Shown: positions 29,440 to 38,819, counted from the first letter of the stretch. The stretch is DNA of 64,000 nucleotides from Thiotrichales bacterium (GCA_016745035.1 JADGDE010000003.1:62001-126000); one strand, 5' to 3'. Notes: generated from the sequence alone by a model not told the origin. Program-made: numbers and translations.

Positions 29440-29796
29440 ATGGGCATTTTATTCGTCGAAAATCACCCAATATTTGCTCAGATTGTGCGTAAAAAATTTT
29501 TATCCAATTATGATGTCGATATTGTTCCATCACTCGAAAGTGCATTCAACTTAATAACACGCAAAGACTACGAGTGTGTCTTGGTTGATTATGATTTAGA
29601 TGATGGCAAGGGGGATGTTTTCGTCCAAGTTATCCAAGAGACACATCCTCAGCTTAAAATTGTTGCGATTTCTTCTCATGAAGCAGGGAATATGGCGATG
29701 TTAGCTGTGGGTGCTCATGCTGTCTGCCCTAAAATGAAATTCAAACAAATTAACGCTATTTTGAAGGATATAAGCGTTAGCATGAGAGAAAAATGA
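29440..29796 (+). CDS. single-domain response regulator (CheY-like receiver)
   Basis: 118 residues, a lone receiver domain with likely phospho-acceptor Asp50 in CVLVDYDLDDGKGD, a switch Ser-Ser in IVAISSHEAG and a Lys in CPKMKF. The acidic pair near the N-terminus is reduced to Glu7-Asn8, so metal binding may be altered. Its stop overlaps the start of the phosphatase gene by ATGA. Confidence 0.8.
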   Translation: MGILFVENHPIFAQIVRKKFLSNYDVDIVPSLESAFNLITRKDYECVLVDYDLDDGKGDVFVQVIQETHPQLKIVAISSHEAGNMAMLAVGAHAVCPKMKFKQINAILKDISVSMREK

Positions 29797-30476
29797 AATA
29801 TTTTATATTTTTTTCGCTATTGTCTGCCTACACTTTACACTTATTTGGCAACACTGATAGTTATTGGAGTTGCTTGCTCATATGGCTTTTTATCTCCTTT
29901 TCAGTTTTAGCATTGGCGTATTTTTTAAATATTCCATTTCTTGTCTTAGGAAAAACCTCTGCTGGTACATATTCGTTTTTGATTATCTGTTTAAATTTAC
30001 CTTGGCTTATGTTTACTTGGGCAGTGTGGTACATCATTGTGAAATTGAGCAAAGAAGATTTACTGAACCAAATAGGCAATACCAATGTATTTATATCCCG
30101 ATACCCCTTATCTAAAGAAATACAAGACCAATATGATCTGGTCGTTGATTTAACAGCAGAATTTCCACCCTCTACAACAAACGGACAGAATTATACTTAT
30201 CTGCCTTGCTTAGATGGTATTGCGCCAACAGACATCCAGTTTCCCCAACATATAACACGACAATCAAAAATACTGGTTCATTGCGCTCAGGGACATGGTC
30301 GAAGCGCAACGTATACGGTTTTTTTACTCAAAAAACTAGGATATGTTGATTCTATCAATGAGTCATACAGCTTGATTAAGCAAAGTCGACCACAAGCAAA
30401 AGTCAGCAAAGAGCAATTTTATTATATTCAGCACCATTCCATTGCTAATATGCTAACTCCACTGTGCTGCTATTGA
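29793..30476 (+). CDS. membrane-anchored dual-specificity/tyrosine phosphatase-like protein
   Basis: 227 residues: about three N-terminal membrane segments (2-18, 24-46, 52-82), then a cytoplasmic phosphatase domain with the Cx5R active site in LVHCAQGHGRSATYTVFLL, an upstream DLTAEFP (Asp of the general-acid region) and a C-terminal SRPQAKVSKEQ element of DSP folds. Translationally coupled to the response regulator, so the two may work on one signalling route; that is inference. Confidence 0.78.
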   Translation: MKYFIFFSLLSAYTLHLFGNTDSYWSCLLIWLFISFSVLALAYFLNIPFLVLGKTSAGTYSFLIICLNLPWLMFTWAVWYIIVKLSKEDLLNQIGNTNVFISRYPLSKEIQDQYDLVVDLTAEFPPSTTNGQNYTYLPCLDGIAPTDIQFPQHITRQSKILVHCAQGHGRSATYTVFLLKKLGYVDSINESYSLIKQSRPQAKVSKEQFYYIQHHSIANMLTPLCCY

Positions 30477-30520
30477 TAAAAATATGGATACCAATTGCAA
30501 TATTAATTTTGCCCCAATGA

Positions 30521-30570
30521 TGGAATCGGGACTTTAGTCCCGTTCAGGCGCGGCTGAAGCCGCGATTCCA
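30521..30570. repeat. REP-like element: outer stem with two inner hairpins
   Basis: TGGAATC (30521-30527) pairs with GATTCCA (30564-30570). Between them are hairpins CGGGACT-TT-AGTCCCG and CGCGGCT-GA-AGCCGCG. The apexes share CT...AG. The pattern resembles REP sequences of gammaproteobacteria. Located between the phosphatase gene and the end of the P-type ATPase gene. Confidence 0.6.
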
Positions 30571-30683
30571 GCAGAAGTTATCGCCTTGTTGCAAAAAGTT
30601 TGTACGGTTAGTGTCGAGACAATGAGGGTAATTGAGGCGATGTCCCATCATCCTCAAAAATAAGTTTTGGCGTAGCCGCTTTT

Positions 30684-32828
30684 TTAAGCCGCTTCTTTTT
30701 TAGGTGTCTCTTCTTCGACCAGCGTTTGTTCGGCTTCTAAAGCAGGTTGGGCTGATTTTTTCTGTGAAAACATCGGCATCAGTGCGGCATTGGCAAGCCC
30801 CATAAATAAACTGCTCATGTTTAAAAATACCGTTTGTGGTAAACCAAAGCCGAGTAAAAATGCGCCGCCTGCGCCGATAATTGCCGGAGTGAGCATGATA
30901 CGGAAGCTTCTGTCCATGTTTTCATTAAAGCGCTCGGCTATATCAAATAGGGTATTGAGGTGCGCGAGGCCTTTGTCCATCAAGACAATTTGGGCAGTAT
31001 CAGTGGCGATGGAAGACGCGCCATGCAAAGACACCGACACTTGCGCTTGTTTGAGGGCAATCGAGTCATTAATGCCATCACCGACATAGCAGACAAAGCG
31101 CCCTTGTGCTTGCAATTCCTTGATTAAATTGGCTTTATTCTCTGGCAGGGTTTCGGCGAAATAGTCATCAATACCCAGCTCTTTTGCCATTTTTTTGGTC
31201 GGGATTTCATTATCACCGGAGATAATATAGGTTTTTGTGATTTGCGCTCGGCTTTTTAGCGCTTGAATCACTTTTTTGGCTTCAGCACGTACGGTCGGCA
31301 ATAATTCAATTGCGCCAATCAGCTCATGATTACGGGCAACCATGACTAAAGTGTAGCCTTCGTGTTCGCATAGGGTTTGTGCTGCGGCAATCTCTGCGGG
31401 TATCTCAATGCCTTCGGTTTGCATAAAGCGGTCACTGCCGACCATGATCAGCTCACCGTCAATATGTACCGATAAACCATAGCCAACTTTGTAGGCACTG
31501 TCTTCAATGCTCGCGAGTTCCAAATCACGTTTGTCTGCCTCGGCGATAATCGCTAAAGCAAGTGGGTGCTTTTGTTTATATTCAGCGGCGGCGGCATAGG
31601 CGAGAATGCTGTTTTCATCTTCATCGACACAGAGGTGGATTTTGCCAACATGGGGCTGTTCTTCGGTCAAGGTGCCAGTTTTATCAAAAATAATCGTATC
31701 GACTTGGGCTAAAAGTTCCAGTGAGCGTCCATCTTTAATAAGCAAGCCTTCTTTCGAGGCTTGGCGTAAATAGGTCATGATGGTAATCGGGGCGATAATC
31801 ATCAGCTTATTTTTCGGGTGTGAATTGATCACAGCCAAGGCGCTGCCCAATCCTAAAGTCGGTAGGGCAACCCCGCCTGCGATTAAGGCAGGTTTAACCA
31901 GTTTTTTCGATAATTGTTCAGCGCGTAATTGAGTCGTGGATTTATATTCGATGGTTTCATTAAGGATTTGGGTGATTTTCGCCACCGTGCTGTCTTGCCC
32001 CATGTGCTCGACTTTGACATATATTTTGCCAGAGAGCATCACGGTTGAGGCAAACACTTCTTCTCCCTCGCCGCGTTCAACTGGGCGGGCCTCACCTGTG
32101 AGAATGTGCTGATCAATGCTCGCCATGCCTTCGATGATATGTCCGTCAGCCGGGATTAACTCTCCGGCATGAACCACGACAATGTCCCCAGCTTTTAAGT
32201 CATTAAAAGCAATTTTGGTTTCAATTTCGTTGACTAAGACCCAAACAAAATCGGCTTGTTGCTCGAAGGAGCCAAACAGTTCTTTTTTCGAGTCATGGGT
32301 AATTTTACTGGTTAGACGGGTGGCTAAACGCAAAAGGACGGTGATTAAACTCGCAACCAAGAAGCGCCCGGTTGCCATACAGCCTATCAGGGTAATACTG
32401 ACCAAGGTGTCAATCCCGACTTTGCCCTCACGCATGTCTTTGATGGCTTTAAGGTGGGCGCGGCGGCTGGTATAAATGACAAAAGGAATACTTAAAATCC
32501 CCACGGCTGTATGCACAAGCAAACCTGTGGTCGAGAGCACAAGACCTGTGCTAGCAATGATTAAGCTACGGCTGTTTTCACTTTGAAAAGCGCCTTTGAT
32601 ATGTTGTTTTAGGTTTTTGGGTTGTCCATTGTCATTGCGATCATGCCCGTCTTGAATTGTGCCTTTAACAATATAACTGAGGCTGTCTTCCTCTGGTTTA
32701 GCGGCTTGGTTGTCTTCGCCTGTTGCCGCTAGGTGTTCTTGGCGGCGTTTTTCTAGGCGGCGTTGTTTTTTGTTTTGTTGGTAGGTTCCGTAAAGTGCGC
32801 CGCCAATGACTAAACTTTCTAAAATCAT
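30684..32828 (-). CDS. P1B-like P-type ATPase lacking the CPx motif
   Basis: 714 residues with an intact catalytic core: TGEA at 244-247, phosphorylation site DKTGTLT (Asp382) and GDGINDS. The surrounding membrane layout (SLVIGGALYG start, segments about 88-122, 140-170, 313-355 and two near 640-690) follows metal-transporting P1B pumps. Two hallmarks are missing: no N-terminal heavy-metal-binding domain (a basic KKQRRLEKRRQ stretch instead), and TM4 reads SHPKNKLMIIAPITI where CPC/SPC or similar is expected. Substrate unknown. Its ATG overlaps the sulfotransferase stop. Confidence 0.82.
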   Translation of the reverse strand: MILESLVIGGALYGTYQQNKKQRRLEKRRQEHLAATGEDNQAAKPEEDSLSYIVKGTIQDGHDRNDNGQPKNLKQHIKGAFQSENSRSLIIASTGLVLSTTGLLVHTAVGILSIPFVIYTSRRAHLKAIKDMREGKVGIDTLVSITLIGCMATGRFLVASLITVLLRLATRLTSKITHDSKKELFGSFEQQADFVWVLVNEIETKIAFNDLKAGDIVVVHAGELIPADGHIIEGMASIDQHILTGEARPVERGEGEEVFASTVMLSGKIYVKVEHMGQDSTVAKITQILNETIEYKSTTQLRAEQLSKKLVKPALIAGGVALPTLGLGSALAVINSHPKNKLMIIAPITIMTYLRQASKEGLLIKDGRSLELLAQVDTIIFDKTGTLTEEQPHVGKIHLCVDEDENSILAYAAAAEYKQKHPLALAIIAEADKRDLELASIEDSAYKVGYGLSVHIDGELIMVGSDRFMQTEGIEIPAEIAAAQTLCEHEGYTLVMVARNHELIGAIELLPTVRAEAKKVIQALKSRAQITKTYIISGDNEIPTKKMAKELGIDDYFAETLPENKANLIKELQAQGRFVCYVGDGINDSIALKQAQVSVSLHGASSIATDTAQIVLMDKGLAHLNTLFDIAERFNENMDRSFRIMLTPAIIGAGGAFLLGFGLPQTVFLNMSSLFMGLANAALMPMFSQKKSAQPALEAEQTLVEEETPKKEAA

Positions 32829-33511
32829 TTATTTGCGTCCTCTGTGGCTATGCCATCAAAATCGTAGCCAAAAAGGGCAATATCTTCGGCAAAATGCTCA
32901 GCAACCAGTGCGCGTGTGGCATCGGTGTAATAATCACGGTAATCGGTGTGTTTGCTGCGGTTATGGTGCGGAAGCTTAGCTTCTACGCCCGCAAGCTCAC
33001 AAGCCTTGGCAAAGTCTGTTTGTAAATTTTCATAACGACCGACAAAATCGACCATTAGCTTGCCATTTTCATCACAAATCACATCTTTTTGAAATTTGGT
33101 TGCACCTTTAGGGTAAGGCTTATCGGTTGCAATTATCCAGTCTAAATAGGCAGCGAAATCTGGCATGGCAGAAACCAGTTTGTAGCGAATATGGGTCGGT
33201 TCCCGCAAAATAAAATGATACATGGACACTTGCCAATCCCAAGGATTACGGACAAATGCAAATTTGAAACTCTCTGTAAATAAATTATCAGGTAAATATT
33301 TGTTCGCGTCTTGCGTGGTCACGTGTAATAAAAAAGCTTCCCAAGCGCCATACATGGGATTGGGTTTGCCATCAGCCAAGGTGGCTTTTGGACGTTGAAT
33401 ACGAAAAAAATCAGGTTCTTGAATATAATCTTCTAAAGCGGTGCGCATACTCATGCCAGCGACTTTGGCAACATGAAAGAAAATAAATTTTTGTTGGTAG
33501 GAAATTAACAT
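32825..33511 (-). CDS. sulfotransferase family 2-like protein
   Basis: 228 residues. The PAPS-binding 5'-phosphosulfate loop is FFHVAKVAGMSMRTAL (Lys and Ser), and the 3'-phosphate site is FVRNPWDWQVSMYHF, as in Sulfotransfer_2 proteins that sulfate carbohydrates. A later FVGRYENLQTDF is also typical. The stop overlaps the P-type ATPase start in ATGA. A conserved pairing with an ion pump is not one I know. Confidence 0.8.
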   Translation of the reverse strand: MLISYQQKFIFFHVAKVAGMSMRTALEDYIQEPDFFRIQRPKATLADGKPNPMYGAWEAFLLHVTTQDANKYLPDNLFTESFKFAFVRNPWDWQVSMYHFILREPTHIRYKLVSAMPDFAAYLDWIIATDKPYPKGATKFQKDVICDENGKLMVDFVGRYENLQTDFAKACELAGVEAKLPHHNRSKHTDYRDYYTDATRALVAEHFAEDIALFGYDFDGIATEDANK

Positions 33512-33566
33512 AGTGGCGGGGCATCGACTTTTGGGACAGGGCGTGACAAAAGGGGGGGGTTAAAAA

Positions 33567-33598
33567 ATAAAATCAACCATGACTATGATTGATTTTAT
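33567..33598 (-). terminator. intrinsic terminator after the 66-residue gene
   Basis: 14-bp stem (ATAAAATCAACCAT against ATGATTGATTTTAT, one G-U) with a 4-nt GACT loop. On the minus strand it is followed by a run of six T. It lies between the 66-residue gene and the sulfotransferase gene and probably limits read-through. Confidence 0.7.
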
Positions 33599-33611
33599 TC
33601 GTTTAACCAGC

Positions 33612-33812
33612 TTAAGCGCTTGTGGCTTCGGCTTCTGCGGTTTCAGCATCAGCGCCTTCGGCTTCAGCAGCTTTACGCTTTTTCATCCAATAGTAAGCGC
33701 CAGCAGCAATAGCGCCACCACCGATAACAGCTAAAGATACAGGGTGTGCTGCCACAAAGGCTTTACTTGAAGTGAGGACACCAGAAGCGGTTTTTTCAAC
33801 GATACCAGACAT
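33612..33812 (-). CDS. single-pass membrane mini-protein, 66 residues
   Basis: One membrane segment with a glycine/alanine zipper (about 25-43: VSLAVIGGGAIAAGAYYW), then a KKRK stop-transfer and an acidic Ala/Glu tail. AGGAGAAC before the ATG is a strong ribosome site. It resembles the small partner proteins that accompany some atypical P1B-type ATPases, and the ATPase lies downstream on the same strand; a terminator in between suggests the small protein is made in excess. Confidence 0.7.
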   Translation of the reverse strand: MSGIVEKTASGVLTSSKAFVAAHPVSLAVIGGGAIAAGAYYWMKKRKAAEAEGADAETAEAEATSA

Positions 33813-33903
33813 ATTGTTCTCCTAAATAAGTTGATAGCTATGCTCGAGAATTTTATTATAAGGGATAATTCGACATCTTACACCCCCTTGATAATCTAAT
33901 TTT

Positions 33904-35238
33904 GTGAAAACAGACATTAACTTAGCTAATTTGTTAGCCCCTCATATTAAAACCTTGCAACGCATTGACTTGCCCCAAGCCTGGTGTCAACAAGTGCCTG
34001 AACACGTGCGTTGTTTTGTCGCTGATAAACAACCGAAAAGGCTAAGCGACTGCTTGCTTTGGCATCAGGGCTTAAAGCGTTATTCGGCGCTGGATTATTT
34101 TAACCAAGCCTATGATAGCCTGCCAATGGAAGGGCAATTGATTTGTGTCGATAGTTTACATCGGCATCCACAAAAGCGTCCTTACCGCCCCTATGTCTTA
34201 GAACAGGCTAAACGCTGTGGTTTTAAGCTGACAGCCGAATATGACACGGGCAAAAAAAATATTTTGGTGTTTAAAAAGCATAAACAATTGCGTTGGCGTA
34301 CCCAATGGCTAGCGATTGAGCAACAACAAGCCATGCGAGATTTATTCAAGCAAGTGTTCCAAGAAGCGATGGACTCAAAGTTATGGCATTGGAAATACGG
34401 TGATGGGCGAGGTGTGGCGATTGGCATTTGGCAACAAGACAGTTTGGTTGCTCACTATGGCGGCATGTATAAGCGTTTGTATTATTTTGGTAAAAAAATC
34501 AAAGGTATGCAGGTCGGCGATGTGATGGTTGCCCCGCAAGAACGGGCGCGTTTAACCCGGCAAGGGCCGTTTTATTTAAGCGCCACTTGCTTTGCCGAGC
34601 AATATTTAGGTTATGGTAATCCTGCCTTGGTTGCTTATGGCTTTCCCAATGCCAGGGCGATAAAAATTGCCCAGCGTTTAGGTGTTTATCAAGCGGTAGA
34701 CAATATCATTGAGTTACGTTGGCAAGCTGGTGATAGTAATGTCGTAGGCAGCATCTTTGGCTGGAAAAAAAAACCGCGTTGGCAACGGCGTTTGGCTTAT
34801 AACTATTTATGGCGACAAATGCGTTTTGAGCAACAAGCACACATCATTGGTATTCGAGACTGGGCGTATTTGCGTCACCGCTATCGTGAGCACCCGCAAA
34901 AAAAATATGAGCTATTTTGGTATCAACAAGGCGCGTTTCCTAAAGCGTTGTTGGTGATACATAAAGGTACGGATCAATGTCGCTTAATGGATTATATCGG
35001 CAGCCAAAAATATACCCGCTCAGCTTTAAATGCACTGAGCCAATATTTAAGCGAACAAGGTATTTCAGAGTATCGAGGCTGGTTTAGTCGTTGTGCTGCG
35101 GATAAATTAGGAAAAAGCCATGCCAGCGAGCATGAAACCGAAATTGTGATTCCCACCAGTAGTTGGTCGAAAGGCCCTGGGGTTCAGGACTTGAAAGGGC
35201 ATTGGTGGCTGACTACGGGAGATACCGATTTTTTGTAG
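33904..35238 (+). CDS. GNAT acetyltransferase-like protein with N-terminal extension
   Basis: 444 residues. The segment about 140-290 reads like an acyl-CoA N-acyltransferase: LWHWKYGDG, DSLVAHYGGMYKR, MQVGDVMVAPQERA and YLGYGNPALVAYGFPN. The first 130 residues are a separate module (LPMEGQLICVDSL and GFKLTAEYDTGKKNILVFKK), which looks like the C-terminal half of a methyltransferase-type fold. GTG start at 33904; no strong ribosome site seen. Acceptor unknown. Confidence 0.6.
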   Translation: MKTDINLANLLAPHIKTLQRIDLPQAWCQQVPEHVRCFVADKQPKRLSDCLLWHQGLKRYSALDYFNQAYDSLPMEGQLICVDSLHRHPQKRPYRPYVLEQAKRCGFKLTAEYDTGKKNILVFKKHKQLRWRTQWLAIEQQQAMRDLFKQVFQEAMDSKLWHWKYGDGRGVAIGIWQQDSLVAHYGGMYKRLYYFGKKIKGMQVGDVMVAPQERARLTRQGPFYLSATCFAEQYLGYGNPALVAYGFPNARAIKIAQRLGVYQAVDNIIELRWQAGDSNVVGSIFGWKKKPRWQRRLAYNYLWRQMRFEQQAHIIGIRDWAYLRHRYREHPQKKYELFWYQQGAFPKALLVIHKGTDQCRLMDYIGSQKYTRSALNALSQYLSEQGISEYRGWFSRCAADKLGKSHASEHETEIVIPTSSWSKGPGVQDLKGHWWLTTGDTDFL

Positions 35239-35245
35239 GTAAAGA

Positions 35246-35283
35246 TAGGCTCGATTTAACCTTGAAGTGCTAAATCGAGCCTA
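35246..35283 (+). terminator. intrinsic terminator after the GNAT gene
   Basis: A 13-bp perfect stem, TAGGCTCGATTTA against TAAATCGAGCCTA, with a 12-nt loop, followed by GATTTTA. It starts 7 nt after the stop codon. Confidence 0.7.
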
Positions 35284-35376
35284 GATTTTATGAAGTGATA
35301 TGTCATCCGTTTTAGCGAAACTCAGTTCAATTAAAGCCCTTAGGTAGAACTGTGAGTAAAATAAAGCGAATGTTGA

Positions 35377-35847
35377 CTATTTTTCTTCAGTAAAAAATTG
35401 TTGACGGAATTTGATGGTGTGGCTTTTGCCACTGACTTCGGGGTCAACATCAATACTAAAGTCCAAGGTTTCGGTATTACTAATATTGAATACGCCAATG
35501 TAATAAATTGCCCCACCATCATGAATTTCGCGCATTTTAATGTTTTGTAATTGTTTACTTAAGTTGGCTGCTGTTGCAGTGACATTGCCATTCACAGCAC
35601 TGTCTTGCATGGCGTTACCTGCGCCTTTTTTACGAATAGAGATATTTAAAAATGCTCGGTTTTTACTGCGTACAATTTTGTAGGAGCGGGCAATATCCGG
35701 CTGTAATAAGCTGGTATTAACGGCATTGTAGTGAATCATATAATCACCAACGGTCTCAAACTGGGCAGCAAAACCTTGAGCACTTAAAAATAATAAGCTC
35801 ATGCCTAACCATTGACTCATACGAGTGAAGATTTTCATTGCTTTCAT
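35377..35847 (-). CDS. DUF4426 family secreted protein
   Basis: 156 residues with a Sec signal peptide (cleavage after GFA). The mature domain matches DUF4426: FETVGDYMIHYNAVNTSLLQPDIARSY in order (short pieces GDYMIHYNAVNT, LLQPDIA), NRAFLNISIRKKG and a closing KFRQQFFTE strand. Function unknown. The ATG at 35847 has AAAGGAG 8 nt upstream; earlier in-frame starts are discarded. Confidence 0.82.
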   Translation of the reverse strand: MKAMKIFTRMSQWLGMSLLFLSAQGFAAQFETVGDYMIHYNAVNTSLLQPDIARSYKIVRSKNRAFLNISIRKKGAGNAMQDSAVNGNVTATAANLSKQLQNIKMREIHDGGAIYYIGVFNISNTETLDFSIDVDPEVSGKSHTIKFRQQFFTEEK

Positions 35848-35966
35848 GATTGACTCCTTTGTCATTAAAAACCTCTCGATTACGATTCTGCGCCCACTGG
35901 CGCAGAAAATCAAGACTAAGTTGAGTCATTTACTCGGAATTAAAATCCCCGAAGAAAAGGGAATAT

Positions 35967-35985
35967 AGCGGGACTTTGTCCCGCT
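35967..35985. repeat. short hairpin AGCGGGAC-TTT-GTCCCGCT
   Basis: Perfect 8-bp stem just beyond the stop of the cation ATPase gene (minus strand). Similar to the hairpin at 30527-30542. No T-run follows on the minus strand, so a terminator role is uncertain. Confidence 0.5.
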
Positions 35986-35990
35986 TAATT

Positions 35991-38717
35991 TTAGCGTCCC
36001 CGCCCATAGCGTAAATATTTATCGATTTCTAGCACGATAAAGCCTGGCAATAAACAAGGTAAAATTACCAGCCACCATTCCAGCGGAAATTCAGCGGTTC
36101 TGAACAAGCTGGCAAACTCAGGGATAAAGGTGGGAAGAAAACGCGCCAAAATGCTGATTATAATCCCAGCGAGCAGCCAACGGTTACTAAAGGGACTGAA
36201 ACTAAAGGCCGAGCGCCTGGTGGAGCGCGCACTCATGACAAAGCCAAAATGCACCAATAACACCGCCCAAAAAGCCGCTGTTTGTGCTTGGGTAAGTAAT
36301 AGAGGATTAACCACCACACCATCGACGACCGCTGCTGCACCAAAATGGTGATAAACAAAGAAAGTCGGCAAGGCAATCGCTAGACCAATTAGTAAAACTC
36401 GCTGGAAAAACAGCGCATCGGCAATTTTGGCGTTGGCGTTCCTCGGCGGGTGTTTAAGTAGATTGGGGGATTTTTTCTCCATCATCAGCGGCATGGTTAA
36501 AAATACCGAATCAAATAAGTTAATCCACAAAATTTGCACAGGTTCCAGTGGTAAACGCGCACCAAATAAGGGGATGAAAGGCGAGAGCAATAGTGCGCCC
36601 ATGACCAGCAAAGCTTGTCCGCCATTGGTCGGCAAGGTGTATAAAATCGCTTTAGCCAAGTTATGCCAAGCATGACGACCTTCCTCGACTGCACCGACAA
36701 TGCTAGAGAAATTATCATCGGTGAGTACCATGCTTGAGGCTTCTTTGCTGACCTCTGTACCGCTGCCCATCGCAATACCAATATCGGCAGCTTTCAGCGC
36801 GGGGGCATCATTAACCCCGTCGCCTGTGATAGCGGTGACGTGTCCGTGGCGCTGGAGTTGTTGCACCACGCGCAATTTATGTTCGGGGGCAACACGGGCA
36901 TAGACCGAGACATCCTCGACCACAGCAAACAAATCATCATCATCCATTTGCGCCAATTCTTCGCCGATAATAATGCGCTGATTATCGCCTTCAACAATCC
37001 CCAGTTGTTCAGCAATCGCATGAGCGGTTAAGCGATGATCGCCTGTGATCATGACTGTACGAATGCCTGCGGTTTTACATTTAGCCACCGCGCCCATCAC
37101 CTCGTCTCTGGGCGGATCCATCATGCCTTGTAAGCCTAGAAAGCAAGCACCAAGCAAATCCTCATCGGATAACTCTGTACAAGTTTTCGGCACAGTTTTC
37201 TCGGCCATAGCCAGCACACGCAGGGCATCTTTTGCCATGTGTTCGACTTGGGCTAAAATCGTTTTCTGTTCTGCCTCGCTTAAAGGTGCTAGCCCTTGCT
37301 TGTGTTTATAATTTTCACACAAGCCCATGATCACTTCAGGCGAGCCTTTGATATAAAGATGATTTTCGTTTTCGCCTTCATACAAAGTCGCCATATACAT
37401 ACGCCCGGAATCAAACGGAATTTCATCTAAAGCAGGGGCTGAAGGTTTGTCGATGTCGGCTTTGGCAGCAGAGACCAATAAAGCGCCTTCGGTGGGGTCG
37501 CCGATAATGCCGTGATGCCCATTTTTATCGCTGAGCGCGGCATTGTTACAATACATACCAGTACGCAGGGTATCGGTTAAAACCGAAGGTATTTCATTGA
37601 TCACTTCGCCCGCTTGCTTAAATTGCCCCTTTGGTTCATAACCACTGCCGCTGAGCTGATAATTTTCCCCAGCGCTATAAAGTTGCACTACGGTCATTTC
37701 ATTACGGGTTAATGTGCCTGTTTTATCCGAGCAAATCACCGAGGTACAACCGAGGGTTTCTGCCGCAGGCAAGCGCCGGATTAAGGCATTACGTTTCGCC
37801 ATGATAGAAGCCGATAGCGCTAAAATCGCCGTGACAATCATCGGCAACATTTCAGGAATTGCCGCCACAATCAGGGATACCGAGGCCAAGAAAATATAAG
37901 CGGCAGGATAGCCAATAAACAGCCCGAGAATAAAGTTAAGTAAACCCACTACCAAAATGAGCATAATCAGCGTGCGGGTAAATTCGCTGATTTTCTTTTG
38001 TAAGGGGGTGGCAACTTGTTCTGTTTGTGACATCATCGCTGCGATTTTGCCAAACTCGGTATTTAGCCCGGTGCTGGTCACTAAACCTTTGGTAAAGCCA
38101 CTGACTAAAAATGTGCCACTAAAGGCCATGCAGCTTTGATCGCCTGGGGGCAAATCAGGATTATCTAAGGCCTCGGTTTGTTTTTTGACCGGTAACGATT
38201 CGCCGGTTAGCGCCGCCTCATCAACATGCAAATCACGGCTATCTAATAAGCGTAAATCCGCGGGGACTTTATCGCCGCCTTCAAGCACGACAATATCACC
38301 CGGTACGAGCGTGCGAGTGGGAATGGTTTGCTCTTTGCCATCGCGAATCACGATGGTTTCAGAAACCAACATATCTTGTAGGGCAGACAAAGCATTTTCG
38401 GCTTTGCCTTCTTGGAAAAAGCCTAAAATGGCATTGAGCACCACCACGCTTAAAATCACGATGGTATCGGCAAGCATGTCTTTGCCGTTAAGGGTTAAAA
38501 CTGCGGTGGTGGTTGCCGAAATCAGCAGAATATAAACCAGCGGGTTATTGAATTGACGGATAAATCGCAGCCACGGACTGGTTTTTTTCGCTTCAATTTC
38601 ATTGAAACCATAGTTTTCTAAGCGTTCTTGGGCCGTTTGGCTATCGAGTCCTTGCTCATGACAAGCAAGCTGCTCTAAGCTTTCGCTAACGCTACACTGG
38701 TAAAACTTTTTATCCAT
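35991..38717 (-). CDS. cation-transporting P-type ATPase (P2-like)
   Basis: 908 residues from ATG 38717 (an upstream in-frame start at 38750 adds 11). N-terminal cation-ATPase domain, TGES at 171-174, DKTGTLT with Asp331, GDGVNDAPALK and ten predicted membrane segments as in SERCA/PacL pumps. The TM4 motif is PEMLP (288-292), as in MgtA Mg2+ pumps, not PEGLP of Ca2+ pumps, and TM6 reads WINLFDSVFLTMPLMME. So the ion could be Ca2+, Mg2+ or another; not fixed. Confidence 0.85.
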   Translation of the reverse strand: MDKKFYQCSVSESLEQLACHEQGLDSQTAQERLENYGFNEIEAKKTSPWLRFIRQFNNPLVYILLISATTTAVLTLNGKDMLADTIVILSVVVLNAILGFFQEGKAENALSALQDMLVSETIVIRDGKEQTIPTRTLVPGDIVVLEGGDKVPADLRLLDSRDLHVDEAALTGESLPVKKQTEALDNPDLPPGDQSCMAFSGTFLVSGFTKGLVTSTGLNTEFGKIAAMMSQTEQVATPLQKKISEFTRTLIMLILVVGLLNFILGLFIGYPAAYIFLASVSLIVAAIPEMLPMIVTAILALSASIMAKRNALIRRLPAAETLGCTSVICSDKTGTLTRNEMTVVQLYSAGENYQLSGSGYEPKGQFKQAGEVINEIPSVLTDTLRTGMYCNNAALSDKNGHHGIIGDPTEGALLVSAAKADIDKPSAPALDEIPFDSGRMYMATLYEGENENHLYIKGSPEVIMGLCENYKHKQGLAPLSEAEQKTILAQVEHMAKDALRVLAMAEKTVPKTCTELSDEDLLGACFLGLQGMMDPPRDEVMGAVAKCKTAGIRTVMITGDHRLTAHAIAEQLGIVEGDNQRIIIGEELAQMDDDDLFAVVEDVSVYARVAPEHKLRVVQQLQRHGHVTAITGDGVNDAPALKAADIGIAMGSGTEVSKEASSMVLTDDNFSSIVGAVEEGRHAWHNLAKAILYTLPTNGGQALLVMGALLLSPFIPLFGARLPLEPVQILWINLFDSVFLTMPLMMEKKSPNLLKHPPRNANAKIADALFFQRVLLIGLAIALPTFFVYHHFGAAAVVDGVVVNPLLLTQAQTAAFWAVLLVHFGFVMSARSTRRSAFSFSPFSNRWLLAGIIISILARFLPTFIPEFASLFRTAEFPLEWWLVILPCLLPGFIVLEIDKYLRYGRGR

Positions 38718-38819
38718 AAACTCGATTCCAAAGTAGATAGCTAGAAACACTCGATTATAACATTGTTATTAATCGGCTGAGCCATCTTTGAATGATGAGT
38801 AAGGGGATGCTCTAACAGT

